Positions 18,438 to 27,513 of a DNA stretch of 32,278 nucleotides are shown piece after piece. A model generated the notes under the pieces. It ran no database searches. It saw only the letters and a list, made by a program, of their open reading frames with translations, and was not told the DNA's origin. The position numbers and the translations under genes were made by a program. Numbering within the stretch: the first letter of the stretch is position 1; each line of letters begins with the position of its first letter. The stretch covers positions 1-32,278 of the forward strand of contig JAFLKZ010000027.1 in the NCBI GenBank assembly GCA_019162915.1, in the 5' to 3' direction. Origin of the DNA: Campylobacteraceae bacterium (GTDB lineage Bacteria; Campylobacterota; Campylobacteria; Campylobacterales; Sulfurospirillaceae).

Positions 18438-19259
18438 TTAAATCCATAAATTATCAATGAGTCTCGTTTGCCCCACTTTGGCGCATACTAAAATCACGGT
18501 ATTGCTTAAAACAATCGTTCGCATTGTATCGAAATCTCTGTTTAAAATCTCAACATATTCTACATGTAAAGGGCGGAGTACTTCTTTCATTTCTTGTTTG
18601 ATGACATCAATCTCTCTTTGCCCTGATATGATAGCTCTAGTAGCAGTTTGAAGAGATTGGGAGAGTAAAAGAGCTTCTTTTCTCTGCTCTGTATCAAGAT
18701 AAATATTTCTGCTAGAAAGGGCTAGTCCATCTTCTTCTCTAACGATTTCACACGGCACAATGTTCACCTCTAAAAAGAGTGTTTTAACCATATTTTGAAT
18801 TAAATAAAGTTGTTGTGCATCTTTTTTACCAAAATAAGCGTGGGTAGGTTTGCTAAGATGTAACAGCTTCAAAACAACTCTTAAAACACCATCAAAATGG
18901 CCAGGTCGTGCAAATCCTTCTAGGATGTAAGCTTTAGAAGCAGGAGCTAGGATTGAGGGTTCAAGTGGCGCATACATCACATCACTTTGCGGCATAAAAA
19001 GGGCATCAACGCCTGCAAGAGAGCATATTTTGATATCAGCATCTGTTTTTTTAGGATATTGGTGAAAATCTTCACCTTCTAAAAATTGCGTGGGATTCAC
19101 AAAAATAGATACGATGGTATGGTCATTTTCTTGGAGAGATTTTTGAATTAAACTTAGGTGACCATTGTGCAAGGCACCCATGGTTGGGACAAATCCTACG
19201 GTTCCTTTTAACGCGTTTCGAAACGCGTTTAATTCATTAATTGTTTTTAATATTTTCAT
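18438..19259 (-). CDS. panC: Pantothenate synthetase
   Basis: Joins pantoate and beta-alanine with ATP to make pantothenate, the vitamin precursor of coenzyme A. The 273-residue protein has [18 protein letters not shown] (the HxGH nucleotidyltransferase signature) and [48 protein letters not shown] and [14 protein letters not shown] complete the set. The ORF track begins at GTG 19268. The ATG at 19259 ([10 protein letters not shown]) is the better start. It leads the minus-strand set panC-rimO-tilS and lies divergent from prfB across 57 bases. No panB or panD is in view. A 20-bp perfect palindrome falls near its 5' end, and an imperfect copy of the recurring motif near its 3' end. Confidence 0.95.
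   Translation of the reverse strand: MKILKTINELNAFRNALKGTVGFVPTMGALHNGHLSLIQKSLQENDHTIVSIFVNPTQFLEGEDFHQYPKKTDADIKICSLAGVDALFMPQSDVMYAPLEPSILAPASKAYILEGFARPGHFDGVLRVVLKLLHLSKPTHAYFGKKDAQQLYLIQNMVKTLFLEVNIVPCEIVREEDGLALSSRNIYLDTEQRKEALLLSQSLQTATRAIISGQREIDVIKQEMKEVLRPLHVEYVEILNRDFDTMRTIVLSNTVILVCAKVGQTRLIDNLWI
18559..18570. repeat. TCTACATGTAAA site, copy 9 (in panC, imperfect)
   Basis: One arm is perfect. Read on the minus strand as Leu-His-Val-Glu. Confidence 0.5.
19210..19229. repeat. 20-bp perfect palindrome in the 5' part of panC
   Basis: AACGCGTTTCGAAACGCGTT is its own reverse complement and encodes part of [10 protein letters not shown] dinucleotides are rare in the surrounding AT-rich sequence, which makes it stand out. 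It could fold in the mRNA about 30-50 bases after the start codon. Confidence 0.6.
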
Positions 19260-19316
19260 TTTAGGCACTTTTGAGTAAAATATATAATCAATGTATTATA
19301 TCAAAAGGAAAACCAT

Positions 19317-20411
19317 TTGGATAGTTATGAATATACCGAGTTACTGAAAAAATTGACTACCAAAGTTGACAATATATCGCAAATTATTAAGCCAGAGCAG
19401 CTTCAAAAACGTCTCTTAGAGATAGAAGAGATGGAACAAGATCCTTCTTTTTGGAGTGATGCCAAAAGTGCTGGAGAAATTCAAAAAGAAAAAACTTCAC
19501 TGAATTCACTTTTTAATAGATACGCTAAAGCTAAAAATGTTGTGTATGATGCTGTGGATTTATATGAAATGGCCAATAGTGAAAATGATGAATCAACCAT
19601 TGAAGCACTCTATAAAGATGCTACAAATTTGGAAGACCATATCACTAATCTTGAAATAGCTATGATGCTCAGTGGAGAAAATGATGCCAATAATGCGATA
19701 GTTAGTATCCATCCAGGAGCGGGTGGTACTGAGAGTCAAGACTGGGCAAATATGTTGTACCGCATGTATTTACGATGGGCGGAGCGATGTGGGTTTAAAG
19801 TAGAAATTTTGGATTATCAAGAGGGTGATGAAGCGGGTATTAAAGATGTCAGTTTTATCGTGCGGGGTGAAAATGCTTATGGGTATATGAAAGTGGAAAA
19901 TGGCATTCATCGGTTGGTGCGCATTAGCCCTTTTGATGCCAATGCCAAGCGTCACACTTCTTTTAGCTCCGTAATGGTATCTCCTGAAGTAGATGATGAC
20001 ATCGATATCGAAATTTTGGATAAAGACATTCGTATCGATACCTATCGCTCAGGTGGTTCTGGTGGGCAGCATGTTAATAAAACAGATAGTGCCATACGTA
20101 TAACGCACATTGCAACAGGTATCGTCGCGCAGTGTCAAAACGATAGGTCACAGCATAAAAATAAAGCCTCTGCCATGAAGATGTTAAAGTCAAGACTCTA
20201 TGAATTAGAACTAGAAAAGCAACAAGCTGAAAAAGATGGTGTTGAAAAAAGTGAGATAGGCTGGGGACATCAGATAAGAAGTTACGTGATGGCTCCTTAT
20301 CAGCAAGTGAAAGATAACCGAAGCAATATTGCTTATTCGCAAGTGAATAATATTTTAGATGGTGATATTACAAAAATGATTGAAGATGTGCTTATTGCAC
20401 AAAAAAAATAA
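19317..20411 (+). CDS. prfB: Peptide chain release factor 2
   Basis: Recognises UGA and UAA stop codons and triggers peptide release. The 364-residue protein has the SPF tripeptide (204-206) of RF2 and the catalytic GGQ at 249-251 ([15 protein letters not shown]). The length is normal. The start is TTG at 19317, with AAGGA about eight bases upstream. The frame is uninterrupted from codon 1, so the in-frame UGA and programmed frameshift that autoregulate RF2 in many bacteria are absent. Two short genes follow closely (12 bases, then a one-base overlap) and may share its transcript. Confidence 0.96.
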   Translation: MDSYEYTELLKKLTTKVDNISQIIKPEQLQKRLLEIEEMEQDPSFWSDAKSAGEIQKEKTSLNSLFNRYAKAKNVVYDAVDLYEMANSENDESTIEALYKDATNLEDHITNLEIAMMLSGENDANNAIVSIHPGAGGTESQDWANMLYRMYLRWAERCGFKVEILDYQEGDEAGIKDVSFIVRGENAYGYMKVENGIHRLVRISPFDANAKRHTSFSSVMVSPEVDDDIDIEILDKDIRIDTYRSGGSGGQHVNKTDSAIRITHIATGIVAQCQNDRSQHKNKASAMKMLKSRLYELELEKQQAEKDGVEKSEIGWGHQIRSYVMAPYQQVKDNRSNIAYSQVNNILDGDITKMIEDVLIAQKK

Positions 20412-20422
20412 AAAGGAAAAAA

Positions 20423-20746
20423 ATGAGAAATGATGCTTTACTTACGCAACTCGGCTATACCGTTACCAAAAGTGCTCAAGCACAAATACAAAAAGTGATA
20501 GATAATACTTTTGGATTTGAACATGTAGAAAAACATCTTATTGCGTTGCATGATGCCCTTAAAGCGCATATTTCTTGCGTAGCGCTCTCAAGTAGTAAAG
20601 ATTACTTCAAGATTAAGAATGAAGCGATTGGTGATGAGATGAAGAATGAAGTGGCGGAAATGATTGCGCGATGGTCTCAAAAATATAAAATAGAAATAGA
20701 AAAAGTGCCGAATAAAAATACATATTATGTTAAAGGTTATAAATAA
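20423..20746 (+). CDS. Small cytoplasmic protein of unknown function
   Basis: I do not recognise this 107-residue protein. It has no signal peptide or membrane segment, is mostly predicted helical, and ends with a short strand pattern (IEIEKVPNKNTYYVKGYK). AAAAGGAAAAAA forms a good ribosome site eight bases before the ATG. It lies 12 bases after prfB, and its stop codon overlaps the next start (TAATG), so it should be co-translated with the DUF945-like gene. Composition matches the neighbours. Confidence 0.75.
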   Translation: MRNDALLTQLGYTVTKSAQAQIQKVIDNTFGFEHVEKHLIALHDALKAHISCVALSSSKDYFKIKNEAIGDEMKNEVAEMIARWSQKYKIEIEKVPNKNTYYVKGYK

Positions 20747-22152
20747 TGTTAAAGATGAAATATTTAGTCATGATAGGTGTCGTGGTTACTGGTATCGCGA
20801 TTGCTCCTTTGTTAATTTCAAACAGTCTTGATGATAAGATGGAAGAGAATAAAGCAGTGCTTCAGAAAAATGGTTTTAGGCAAGAAATACTCAATAAAAG
20901 TGGCTATATAACAACGACACGAAATTTTAGCCTTGAAGTAGTAGATGCTACAAAAGCTAGAGATTTTCTTTTAGACAAATTAGTTGAAAAAAATGCACAA
21001 TACAAAGTCTTCGCACAGAGTCTTAAGATGGGCTCACAAGAAGATATAAATGAAGCTTTTAATGGGCTAAAATTTAAAGGCGAAATGGTGAATTCTAATT
21101 TTTCACCAAGCGACATCAAGATGAGTTTAGTGTTAGACAAACTTCCCTTAACCATGCAAAATGAACTTGCTCAAAATAAAGAAATTGGCGATACATTGTT
21201 ACCCCTTATCGCTAAAGGTGTTTTGGCTTTTGATATGACGTTTGGTAGTGGTGAATTTGTAGGAGATATGAAATTAAAAGATTTCAAATTAAGAGATATT
21301 AAAGAGCACATAAAGATCGAAGAAATTGCACTTGATATTGATACGCTCAACCATACGCTAAGTTTAAGCGAGAGTGGTGGCGTAGTTAATGGTCTATTTG
21401 GCATTGCAAAGCAAGACTTTGGTATTAAATCACCAACGTTTGAGATGAAAAGTCATTTGGAAAACCTCAAGTACAATTTTTCTTATAAAGATGATTTGAA
21501 TAATAATGGTACGTTTGAAGCTGGAAAATATGAGTTTGAAATGCTTGAACTTTACAGCAATATAAAATTTTCAGCAAGTAATATCAAAGCAATCAGTACC
21601 GTAGCAGATATTAATAAAGAGCTACATCTCAAAGGAGACTATGCTATCAATACCATTATGTTTATGAATGAAACAGATGATATTAAAGTCAATCAACTTC
21701 TTTTCAAGCTTTTCTTAAGAGGTATCAACAGTAGTACCATGAAGAAAATACAAAATGATTATAATTCCCTTGCGCTTGGAGCTGTTGCACCTAATGATCA
21801 AGCGATAATTGATGATTTTGTAGCACTTATCAATAATGGTGTCAAGCTTGACCTAAGCATCGCACTGAAGGGACTTAGTGGAACACTTAATCTCAAAGAT
21901 GTTGCGGTAGATATAAATATTGAAGTTGCTAAAAATACTTATACAGATAAACAGAGTCCTTTGGAAATTTTAAACTTTTTAGATATCTCTTCTCATGTTA
22001 AAATACATAAAGATGATAAAAAAACACTTGAAGAATTAAACATGGCAACACCTGAAGATTTTGCGAATGGCAAGGTTGAAGGCGATTTCTTTGTTTATGA
22101 TATTGCGATGAAAAATGGCACAGTGAGTGTTAATGGTAAGCCAGTACAATGA
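20746..22152 (+). CDS. DUF945/YdgA-like periplasmic protein
   Basis: The 468-residue protein has one N-terminal hydrophobic segment (about 5-23) and no other, so it is exported or anchored with the bulk in the periplasm. The body is long, strand-rich and repetitive. Examples are LKFKGEMVNSNFSPSDIKMSL, GVLAFDMTFGSGEFVGDMKL and IALKGLSGTLNLKDVAVDI, the pattern of the DUF945 (YdgA) family, which resembles AsmA/lipid-handling beta proteins. The molecular role is unknown. Start codons at 20746 and 20755 are both possible. The gene ends directly at a terminator-like hairpin. Confidence 0.65.
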   Translation: MLKMKYLVMIGVVVTGIAIAPLLISNSLDDKMEENKAVLQKNGFRQEILNKSGYITTTRNFSLEVVDATKARDFLLDKLVEKNAQYKVFAQSLKMGSQEDINEAFNGLKFKGEMVNSNFSPSDIKMSLVLDKLPLTMQNELAQNKEIGDTLLPLIAKGVLAFDMTFGSGEFVGDMKLKDFKLRDIKEHIKIEEIALDIDTLNHTLSLSESGGVVNGLFGIAKQDFGIKSPTFEMKSHLENLKYNFSYKDDLNNNGTFEAGKYEFEMLELYSNIKFSASNIKAISTVADINKELHLKGDYAINTIMFMNETDDIKVNQLLFKLFLRGINSSTMKKIQNDYNSLALGAVAPNDQAIIDDFVALINNGVKLDLSIALKGLSGTLNLKDVAVDINIEVAKNTYTDKQSPLEILNFLDISSHVKIHKDDKKTLEELNMATPEDFANGKVEGDFFVYDIAMKNGTVSVNGKPVQ

Positions 22153-22178
22153 GATTAGACAATGCCTAATCTTTTTTT
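22152..22178 (+). terminator. Terminator-like hairpin after the DUF945-like gene
   Basis: AGATTAG, a 7-base loop and CTAATCT, followed by a run of Ts (seven counting the stem's last base). The predicted ATG of the next gene is inside the loop, and the T-run is within its first codons. Confidence 0.6.
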
Positions 22179-22896
22179 AGCGTCCCTTGGAGATTTTTTC
22201 TCTCCAAGGGTTTTGCTTGTCACTCTTGTCTCTTTTATTGTGACGATAGTTTTTTTTATCGTGTGTCTTTTTTTTCTTTTTGGAAGTATTGAGTTTTTTG
22301 CGCAGTGGTTTGTTGGGATGATGAATGGTTTTGAACATACGATAGAGCAAAATTGGCTTTTGAGTTTCATCTCCTTGATTTTTATTACCAAAGCAATTGT
22401 CGGTATTTTGGTCTTTTTTACTTCTTTTATCGTTGTTTATTATCTTTTTCTGATGGTTTATTCTTTGATTGTAGGATTGTTTTGTAGTTACTTTATCAAC
22501 GAAATCGGGCAAAAATATTATCCCGATGTGGAACGAAGTGGCATCAACTTTTTTACTAATCTTTTTTTGATTGCCAAAACTTTTTTAGTAGGCGCACTTT
22601 TGTTTTTGGTGTTATCTCCTTTAGCGTTTATTCCTCTTTTAAACTTAGCACTTTTCTTTCCTATTTACTATATTTTTCACAAAATGCTGGTACTGGATGT
22701 AGCTTCGGTTATTAATTCGAGTGCAGAGTATGGGAAGATAAAAAAAGACAACGGTGGTGAGCTCAAAGGCATCACACTGATATTCTTTGCATTGACGATT
22801 ATTCCTATCGTGGGTGTTTTGATTTACCCTTTGTATGTGATCGTCATGAGTCACTTTATCTTTCGCAAAACACGAGATTTAAGAAGTAGGGCGTAG
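22162..22896 (+). CDS. EI24-family multi-pass inner-membrane protein
   Basis: The 244-residue protein has about five hydrophobic segments and the EI24/CysZ-like pattern. ASLGDFFSPRVLLVTL is at the N-terminus. A long pair of membrane helices, a cytoplasmic loop (EIGQKYYPDVERSG) and ALLFLVLSPLAFIPLLNLALFF follow. The function of bacterial EI24 proteins without a cysteine-synthesis context is not established, and transport is a guess. The ATG at 22162 has only a weak ribosome site and lies inside a terminator-like hairpin. A TTG a few codons on could be used instead. The 3' end overlaps the convergent asparaginase-like gene by 18 bases. Confidence 0.7.
   Translation: MPNLFLASLGDFFSPRVLLVTLVSFIVTIVFFIVCLFFLFGSIEFFAQWFVGMMNGFEHTIEQNWLLSFISLIFITKAIVGILVFFTSFIVVYYLFLMVYSLIVGLFCSYFINEIGQKYYPDVERSGINFFTNLFLIAKTFLVGALLFLVLSPLAFIPLLNLALFFPIYYIFHKMLVLDVASVINSSAEYGKIKKDNGGELKGITLIFFALTIIPIVGVLIYPLYVIVMSHFIFRKTRDLRSRA
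22184..22214 (+). other. Second strong hairpin in the EI24 coding start
   Basis: CCCTTGGAGA pairs perfectly with TCTCCAAGGG across a TTTTTTC loop, followed by TTTT. It lies in frame in the first codons of the EI24 gene. It could be a second terminator, an attenuator, or a structure limiting translation. Confidence 0.55.
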
Positions 22897-23382
22897 TTCA
22901 AATATGCCTTTTTGTCTATTTTTATAGATAACATCATGCGTGGCAACAAGTCCGTGCATGGCAATGTAGATACCCTTTTTTCCCCTTACATGTAAATCTC
23001 CTAGCGCCATAGAAAGATTAGCCGTAGCTTCTATCCCATCGATGCTAAAAGGCACCATAGCACCCGTTAATGTGATAACTTTATCCTTTACATGTAAATC
23101 CAAAAATGACGCGGTAATATCCATCGTATCGGTACCGTGCACGATAAGGACTTTTTTAAATCCTTTTTTTTGAATAGTTTGTAACATCAACAGTCTATCC
23201 TCATCATTCATCTCCAAGCTATCTTTGTGGATGATATTGATGATTTCATACGGATAGTTATAAAAGTAGCACAAGATAGACTCTAGTGCACGTCCTTCTT
23301 TGGGAATTTCAAGTTCTCCTTTGAGAGGATTGTATACTTTGTTAAATGTACCGCCAGTGTTGATGATAAGGGTCTTTTCCAT
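22879..23382 (-). CDS. Single-domain asparaginase-like protein
   Basis: A 167-residue protein corresponding only to the N-terminal, catalytic domain of type I/II L-asparaginases, which hydrolyse asparagine to aspartate and ammonia and are normally about 330 residues. The nucleophile motif TGGTF is at the N-terminus. The second Thr-Asp pair is in VHGTDTMD, and the Lys of the catalytic triad is in DKVITLTGAM. The C-terminal domain is missing and no remnant is seen downstream, because the convergent EI24 gene overlaps immediately. I recall short proteins of this type in other Campylobacterota, so this may be a real family rather than a truncation. It follows dnaX by two bases. It carries two copies of the palindrome, both read as Leu-His-Val. 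Confidence 0.8.
   Translation of the reverse strand: MEKTLIINTGGTFNKVYNPLKGELEIPKEGRALESILCYFYNYPYEIINIIHKDSLEMNDEDRLLMLQTIQKKGFKKVLIVHGTDTMDITASFLDLHVKDKVITLTGAMVPFSIDGIEATANLSMALGDLHVRGKKGIYIAMHGLVATHDVIYKNRQKGIFELRPTS
22985..22996. repeat. CTTACATGTAAA site, copy 10 (asparaginase-like gene)
   Basis: Perfect 10-bp core. Read on the minus strand as Leu-His-Val-Arg. Confidence 0.75.
23087..23098. repeat. TTTACATGTAAA palindrome, copy 11 (asparaginase-like gene)
   Basis: Perfect 12-mer, 102 bases from copy 10. Read on the minus strand as Leu-His-Val-Lys. Confidence 0.8.
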
Positions 23383-23384
23383 GG

Positions 23385-25010
23385 TTATACTTTTTGGTGA
23401 ATTTGGATAGATTTGGGTTCAAAAAGTTCTTGCGCTCTTTGGATAAAAGGGTCATTCAAAATCTCTTTGGCATCTATCTCTCTTTTTTCTGCTGAGATGT
23501 GACCTGCCACACAACTCTCTGTATTGGCACCTTCTTGATTAAATTCTTCATTTTCTATCATAGAAGAGGTCTCTTCATTGGCATGTAACTCTGCTTCTTG
23601 CATTTGTTCATCTATTTCATTAAGCGGTGGCGTACTTTTGAGTATCTTTATCTTGGCTTCTAGTCCAAATATCTCTTGAACAAAATGTTTGATGATGCTT
23701 GAGCTATTTTTGAGAGTCTTACTATCTTCATCTAAGGCACTCGAACTGAGGCTTAAAAGGTCATCTTCAAAACTAATCAAACGAATATTTTTTTCAAAAC
23801 ACTCGCCTAAGGCAGCATTTCTATCATAAAGTTTTTCACTTAGTTTTTGAAAATTTTGTTTACATGTAACGCTATTTGTGTTTACATGTAAAGTTTCTAT
23901 CTCCTCTTTTACGGAAGCATTGCTGGATAAAGAGGCGGAGGGAATTCTAAATTTTTCACTCTCAAGGGAGTCTATCATCTCTTCTATAGTTTTGATATGC
24001 GTTGCTTCAATCATCTTAAAAAAGAGCAAACTCAGTACAAAACCATTGTCTGCATTGATAAAAAGAAGATTTTTTGATTCGCTGAGGATTTTGAAAAATC
24101 GCTCATAAAGTAGGGTTGAAAACCTTCTATCTTGCTCAAAAAACGCATTTTTAAGATAAGCGATAAGTTCATCAACGACGATTTCACACTCATAACTTTC
24201 TAACTCTTTGATGATGTGGATAAGTTTCGCTTTATCGCCACTCAAAATGGCACTAAAAATAGTTTCAAGCTGATTAGGGTCAAGAAGTCCTAACATAGAG
24301 GCAACACTTTGAGGGGTGATGTAGCCTTTTGAAAAGATAATGGATTGGTCAACCAGTGTCAAGGTATCGCGAAGAGACCCTCCACCGGCACGACTTAGCA
24401 TATCGAGAGCTTCTTTTTCGTATTCGACATTTTCAAGGTTCAAAATGTGGCAAAGATGGTTGACTACGTCGATAGTTTTAATTTGTTTAAAGCGAAAATG
24501 TTGCGTTCTTGAGAGAATCGTCGCTGGCAGTTTCAGAGGATCTGTTGTTGCTAGGATAAATTTGACATAAGGTGGCGGCTCTTCTAGTGTTTTCAAAAGC
24601 GCATTAAAAGCTGAAGGAGTTAGCATATGAACTTCATCAATGATAAAGATTTTAAACCTGGCACTACTAGGTTTGTATTTGGTGTTTTCAATCAAATCTC
24701 GAATATCATCAATGCCACGGTTAGATGCTGCGTCCATCTCGATAATATCGATGTGGCGGTTTTCATTCGCACTTAAACATTGCTCGCATACTTCGCAGGG
24801 ATTTGCCGTAGGACCTTTATCGCAGACTAATGCTTTGGCAAAAATTCTGGCAGTTGATGTTTTTCCACTGCCTCTAAGACCTGAAAAAAGGTAAGCATGA
24901 GAGAGTCTGTTTTGGGTTAAAGCTAAAGTAAGTGTTTGTGTAACTGACTCTTGACCTATAAGTTTATCGAATGATGATGGGCGATATTTGAGTGCTAGAA
25001 CTTGCGACAC
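23385..25010 (-). CDS. dnaX: DNA polymerase III subunits gamma/tau
   Basis: The clamp-loader ATPase that loads the sliding clamp and tethers polymerase cores at the replication fork. The N-terminal AAA+ module has Walker A GLRGSGKTS. A four-cysteine zinc module follows (CDKGPTANPCEVCEQC), then Walker B IIDEVHML and the SRT sensor region. The C-terminal half (about 350-541) is a divergent, Glu/Ser-rich tail with two copies of the palindrome 22 bases apart. The track start is TTG at 25016. The GTG at 25010 has AAGG seven bases upstream, a better spacing, and gives 541 residues. No slippery frameshift site was confirmed. It is followed by the asparaginase-like gene two bases on. Confidence 0.95.
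   Translation of the reverse strand: MSQVLALKYRPSSFDKLIGQESVTQTLTLALTQNRLSHAYLFSGLRGSGKTSTARIFAKALVCDKGPTANPCEVCEQCLSANENRHIDIIEMDAASNRGIDDIRDLIENTKYKPSSARFKIFIIDEVHMLTPSAFNALLKTLEEPPPYVKFILATTDPLKLPATILSRTQHFRFKQIKTIDVVNHLCHILNLENVEYEKEALDMLSRAGGGSLRDTLTLVDQSIIFSKGYITPQSVASMLGLLDPNQLETIFSAILSGDKAKLIHIIKELESYECEIVVDELIAYLKNAFFEQDRRFSTLLYERFFKILSESKNLLFINADNGFVLSLLFFKMIEATHIKTIEEMIDSLESEKFRIPSASLSSNASVKEEIETLHVNTNSVTCKQNFQKLSEKLYDRNAALGECFEKNIRLISFEDDLLSLSSSALDEDSKTLKNSSSIIKHFVQEIFGLEAKIKILKSTPPLNEIDEQMQEAELHANEETSSMIENEEFNQEGANTESCVAGHISAEKREIDAKEILNDPFIQRAQELFEPKSIQIHQKV
23859..23870. repeat. TTTACATGTAAC site, copy 12 (dnaX tail)
   Basis: Perfect 10-bp core. Read on the minus strand as Val-Thr-Cys-Lys. 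Confidence 0.75.
23881..23892. repeat. TTTACATGTAAA palindrome, copy 13 (dnaX tail)
   Basis: Perfect 12-mer starting 22 bases from copy 12, about two helical turns. Read on the minus strand as Leu-His-Val-Asn. Confidence 0.8.
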
Positions 25011-25025
25011 GGGCAAACCTTAGTT

Positions 25026-25916
25026 TTAATTTGTAGTCAATTTTACACTATTTTTGTTGATAAGTCCAACGGCGAGAGTGCAGATAACGCCTCCGATAAT
25101 GGTAGAGAGTTTGGGAATTTCATCTAGGATTAAAAAACTTCCAAGAATGGCAGTGGCTGGGACTAAAAAGATAAATGAACTGGCAATGGCAGAACCCAAA
25201 ACGGTAGATGCTTTAAAATAGATAGTCGTTGCAATCGCCGTTACGATAACGGAGATGAAAAACATATTAATCCAAAACGTAAAACCAAAGAAGAAAGAGT
25301 TGTAAACCTCCATTTTATCGGCAAGGAAAAAACTCACTATCGTAGTGCACAGATAGATATAGAAGCTAAAGGTTAAAACAGGCAGATGCGTTTTCCCTCC
25401 CGCACTAGAGAGTGTTAAAAAAGACCACAAAAGTGCTGCAATGAGAAAAAAGAGATTGCCTCCTTGCAAAAGGCTTACCATATCAACTTCCCATAGTCTG
25501 ATAATCAATCCTCCACCGATAAGCGCCATCAAAAGCCCCAACATCTGATACGTGCTAAAACCTTTTTTGGAGATAAGCGCTACGATAAAAAAAGTCAAAA
25601 TAGGGTTCAGGGTAGTGACAAGAACACCGCCCAATCCTGATAATCCATAGCGCAAACCTAAAAAGAAAAAGAGATTGTATGTGAGGATAAAAAATGTGCC
25701 AAGTGCTATGTATTTGAGACCTTGTAGTGAGAATTTAAAACTTTGTTTAAAGTAGAACATCAAAGGTATCATGCCCAGTGTGGTGAGAAAAAAGCGCCAA
25801 AAGAGAAGTGTGTATTCTCCTGCAAACCTAGTGACTATTTTAGCAGTGGGCCATGAAAGACCCCATAAAACCATGGCAAAAATAAGGAGGAGAATAAAGT
25901 TTTTATTTTTTGCCAT
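25026..25916 (-). CDS. EamA/DMT-family transporter
   Basis: A drug/metabolite-superfamily exporter-type membrane protein of 296 residues with about ten hydrophobic segments in two EamA repeats. The first starts near LLIFAMVLWGLSWPTAKIV and the second near FLIAALLWSFLTLSS. Each repeat ends in the family's Pro/Gly-rich helix pair (LTTLNPILTFFIVALI; FLVPATAILGSFLILDEIP). The substrate cannot be predicted. It lies between rho and dnaX on the same strand, 24 bases after rho, with a TTTACATGTAAA site four bases before its ATG and no strong ribosome site. Confidence 0.88.
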   Translation of the reverse strand: MAKNKNFILLLIFAMVLWGLSWPTAKIVTRFAGEYTLLFWRFFLTTLGMIPLMFYFKQSFKFSLQGLKYIALGTFFILTYNLFFFLGLRYGLSGLGGVLVTTLNPILTFFIVALISKKGFSTYQMLGLLMALIGGGLIIRLWEVDMVSLLQGGNLFFLIAALLWSFLTLSSAGGKTHLPVLTFSFYIYLCTTIVSFFLADKMEVYNSFFFGFTFWINMFFISVIVTAIATTIYFKASTVLGSAIASSFIFLVPATAILGSFLILDEIPKLSTIIGGVICTLAVGLINKNSVKLTTN

Positions 25917-25920
25917 AGTC

Positions 25921-25932
25921 TTTACATGTAAA
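25921..25932. repeat. TTTACATGTAAA palindrome, copy 14 (rho-eamA gap)
   Basis: Perfect 12-mer filling half of the 24-base gap between rho and the DMT transporter, directly before the transporter start. Confidence 0.8.
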
Positions 25933-25940
25933 GGAAGTTA

Positions 25941-27299
25941 TCAATCGTTCATGATTGATAAAAGCTCTTCATTATCCTTTGTTTTTAGCATTTTTGCATA
26001 GAGGAATTTAAGTGCTTCAATATCTTCCATTTGGCTAATGGCACTACGCAATGCCCATATTTTTTGAAGATTTTCAGGGCTAAGAAGAAGTTCTTCTTTT
26101 CTTGTGGCTGATTTCATGATGTTAATAGCAGGGTAAATTCTTCTATCGGAGATATTTCGGTCAAGCACGATTTCACTATTGCCCGTTCCTTTAAATTCTT
26201 CAAAGATAACTTCATCCATACGACTTCCTGTCTCTACCAATGCCGTTGAAATGATAGTCAAACTTCCACCAAATTCGATATTTCTAGCAGCTCCAAAAAA
26301 GCGTTTTGGTTTATGAAGTGCATTCGCATCCACACCACCGCTGAGTACTTTTCCGCTTGATGGGGTTACGGTATTGTAAGCACGTGCAAGTCGGGTGATG
26401 GAGTCTAGTAAAATGATGACATCTTTGCCCATTTCAACGCGGCGTTTTGCTTTTTCGATGACAAGATTGGCAACACGAACATGGTTTGATGCTGGCATAT
26501 CAAAGGTTGAGCTATAAACTTCACCTTGAACACTTCGTTGCATGTCCGTCACTTCTTCAGGGCGCTCATCAATGAGTAAAACAATGAGTTCTACTTCAGG
26601 ATGATTGCGTGAAATTCCATGTGCTAACTCTTTCATAAGCTCTGTTTTACCACTTCTTGGAGGGGCAACGATAAGTCCACGCTGTCCTTTGCCTAAAGGC
26701 GTAAAGAGATCAAGTGCACGACCGGTTATTTTCATGGTGTCGTATTCGAGTTTTATTTTATCAGTAGGATAAAGAGGGGTTAAGTTTTCAAAAAGAGGTC
26801 TTTTTTTGCTCTCACCCATAGGGAGATAATTAATGGCTTCTATTTTTAAAAGCGCGTAGTAACGTTCTTGATCTTTGGGTGGACGTACTTGTCCTGTGAC
26901 GATATCGCCTGTTCGAAGTGCGAATTTTTTGACTTGGGTACTACTAACATACGCATCATTAGCACTATCTGAAAAGTTAGCATCGGTTGCTCTTAAAAAT
27001 CCATAACCCTCTCCAGCGATCTCTAAAATTCCCGTAAAAAGAATAAATCCACCTTGGTTAACTTGTGATTTAAGAATTTCAAACATCAAATCTTGGCGTT
27101 TAAGTTCATTAGGATTTTCAATGCCCAGTTCCGTTGCAATCTCTAAAAGTCTATCCAAAGGAGTAACACGCAAACCTTCAATTTTATAACCCTCAACTGG
27201 TACGTGTGTTCTTGATTTTGAGTGGTGGTTTGTTTTTGCTGGAGTGCTTGGTTGGGTATTGCCGTTTGGATTGCCGTTAGATGGAGTGTTTCCGCTCAT
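25941..27299 (-). CDS. rho: Transcription termination factor Rho
   Basis: A hexameric RNA helicase that ends transcription at Rho-dependent sites. The Rho N-terminal domain begins near [19 protein letters not shown]. It is followed by the RNA-binding cold-shock domain ([20 protein letters not shown]) and the ATPase with Walker [12 protein letters not shown] and Walker [37 protein letters not shown] completes the core. The track start is TTG at 27371. The ATG at 27299 ([10 protein letters not shown]) has AAGAAGG at four bases and gives 452 residues. The first 30 residues are an Asn/Pro/Thr-rich low-complexity extension, longer than in relatives I recall. Divergent from uppS across 214 bases. 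Confidence 0.95.
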   Translation of the reverse strand: MSGNTPSNGNPNGNTQPSTPAKTNHHSKSRTHVPVEGYKIEGLRVTPLDRLLEIATELGIENPNELKRQDLMFEILKSQVNQGGFILFTGILEIAGEGYGFLRATDANFSDSANDAYVSSTQVKKFALRTGDIVTGQVRPPKDQERYYALLKIEAINYLPMGESKKRPLFENLTPLYPTDKIKLEYDTMKITGRALDLFTPLGKGQRGLIVAPPRSGKTELMKELAHGISRNHPEVELIVLLIDERPEEVTDMQRSVQGEVYSSTFDMPASNHVRVANLVIEKAKRRVEMGKDVIILLDSITRLARAYNTVTPSSGKVLSGGVDANALHKPKRFFGAARNIEFGGSLTIISTALVETGSRMDEVIFEEFKGTGNSEIVLDRNISDRRIYPAINIMKSATRKEELLLSPENLQKIWALRSAISQMEDIEALKFLYAKMLKTKDNEELLSIMND

Positions 27300-27513
27300 T
27301 TTGCCTTCTTTTAATGTGAAATTATCGTTCATGAAGCTTAGTTTTCTCTTGATTTTGAGTAAAGTGTTCAAAGAGATAGAATTGCCTGAGTCGATTTTGA
27401 GTTGTTTTAAGTAGTTATAGCGTTATTTTATTGAAAGCAGAAGAATTTGTCAAGTGAAGCTAAAGGCAAAGAAGATAAAATAAGGTCAAAATATCTCGTA
27501 AAAAAGTTGAAAA

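Noticed and set aside
19317-19420. Programmed frameshift in prfB
   Set aside because: The frame is open from the TTG start through the gene. No early in-frame TGA exists.
22177-22512. Minus-strand ORFs of 78 and 111 codons opposite the EI24 gene
   Set aside because: Lys/Asn-rich antisense of hydrophobic codons, typical of shadow frames.
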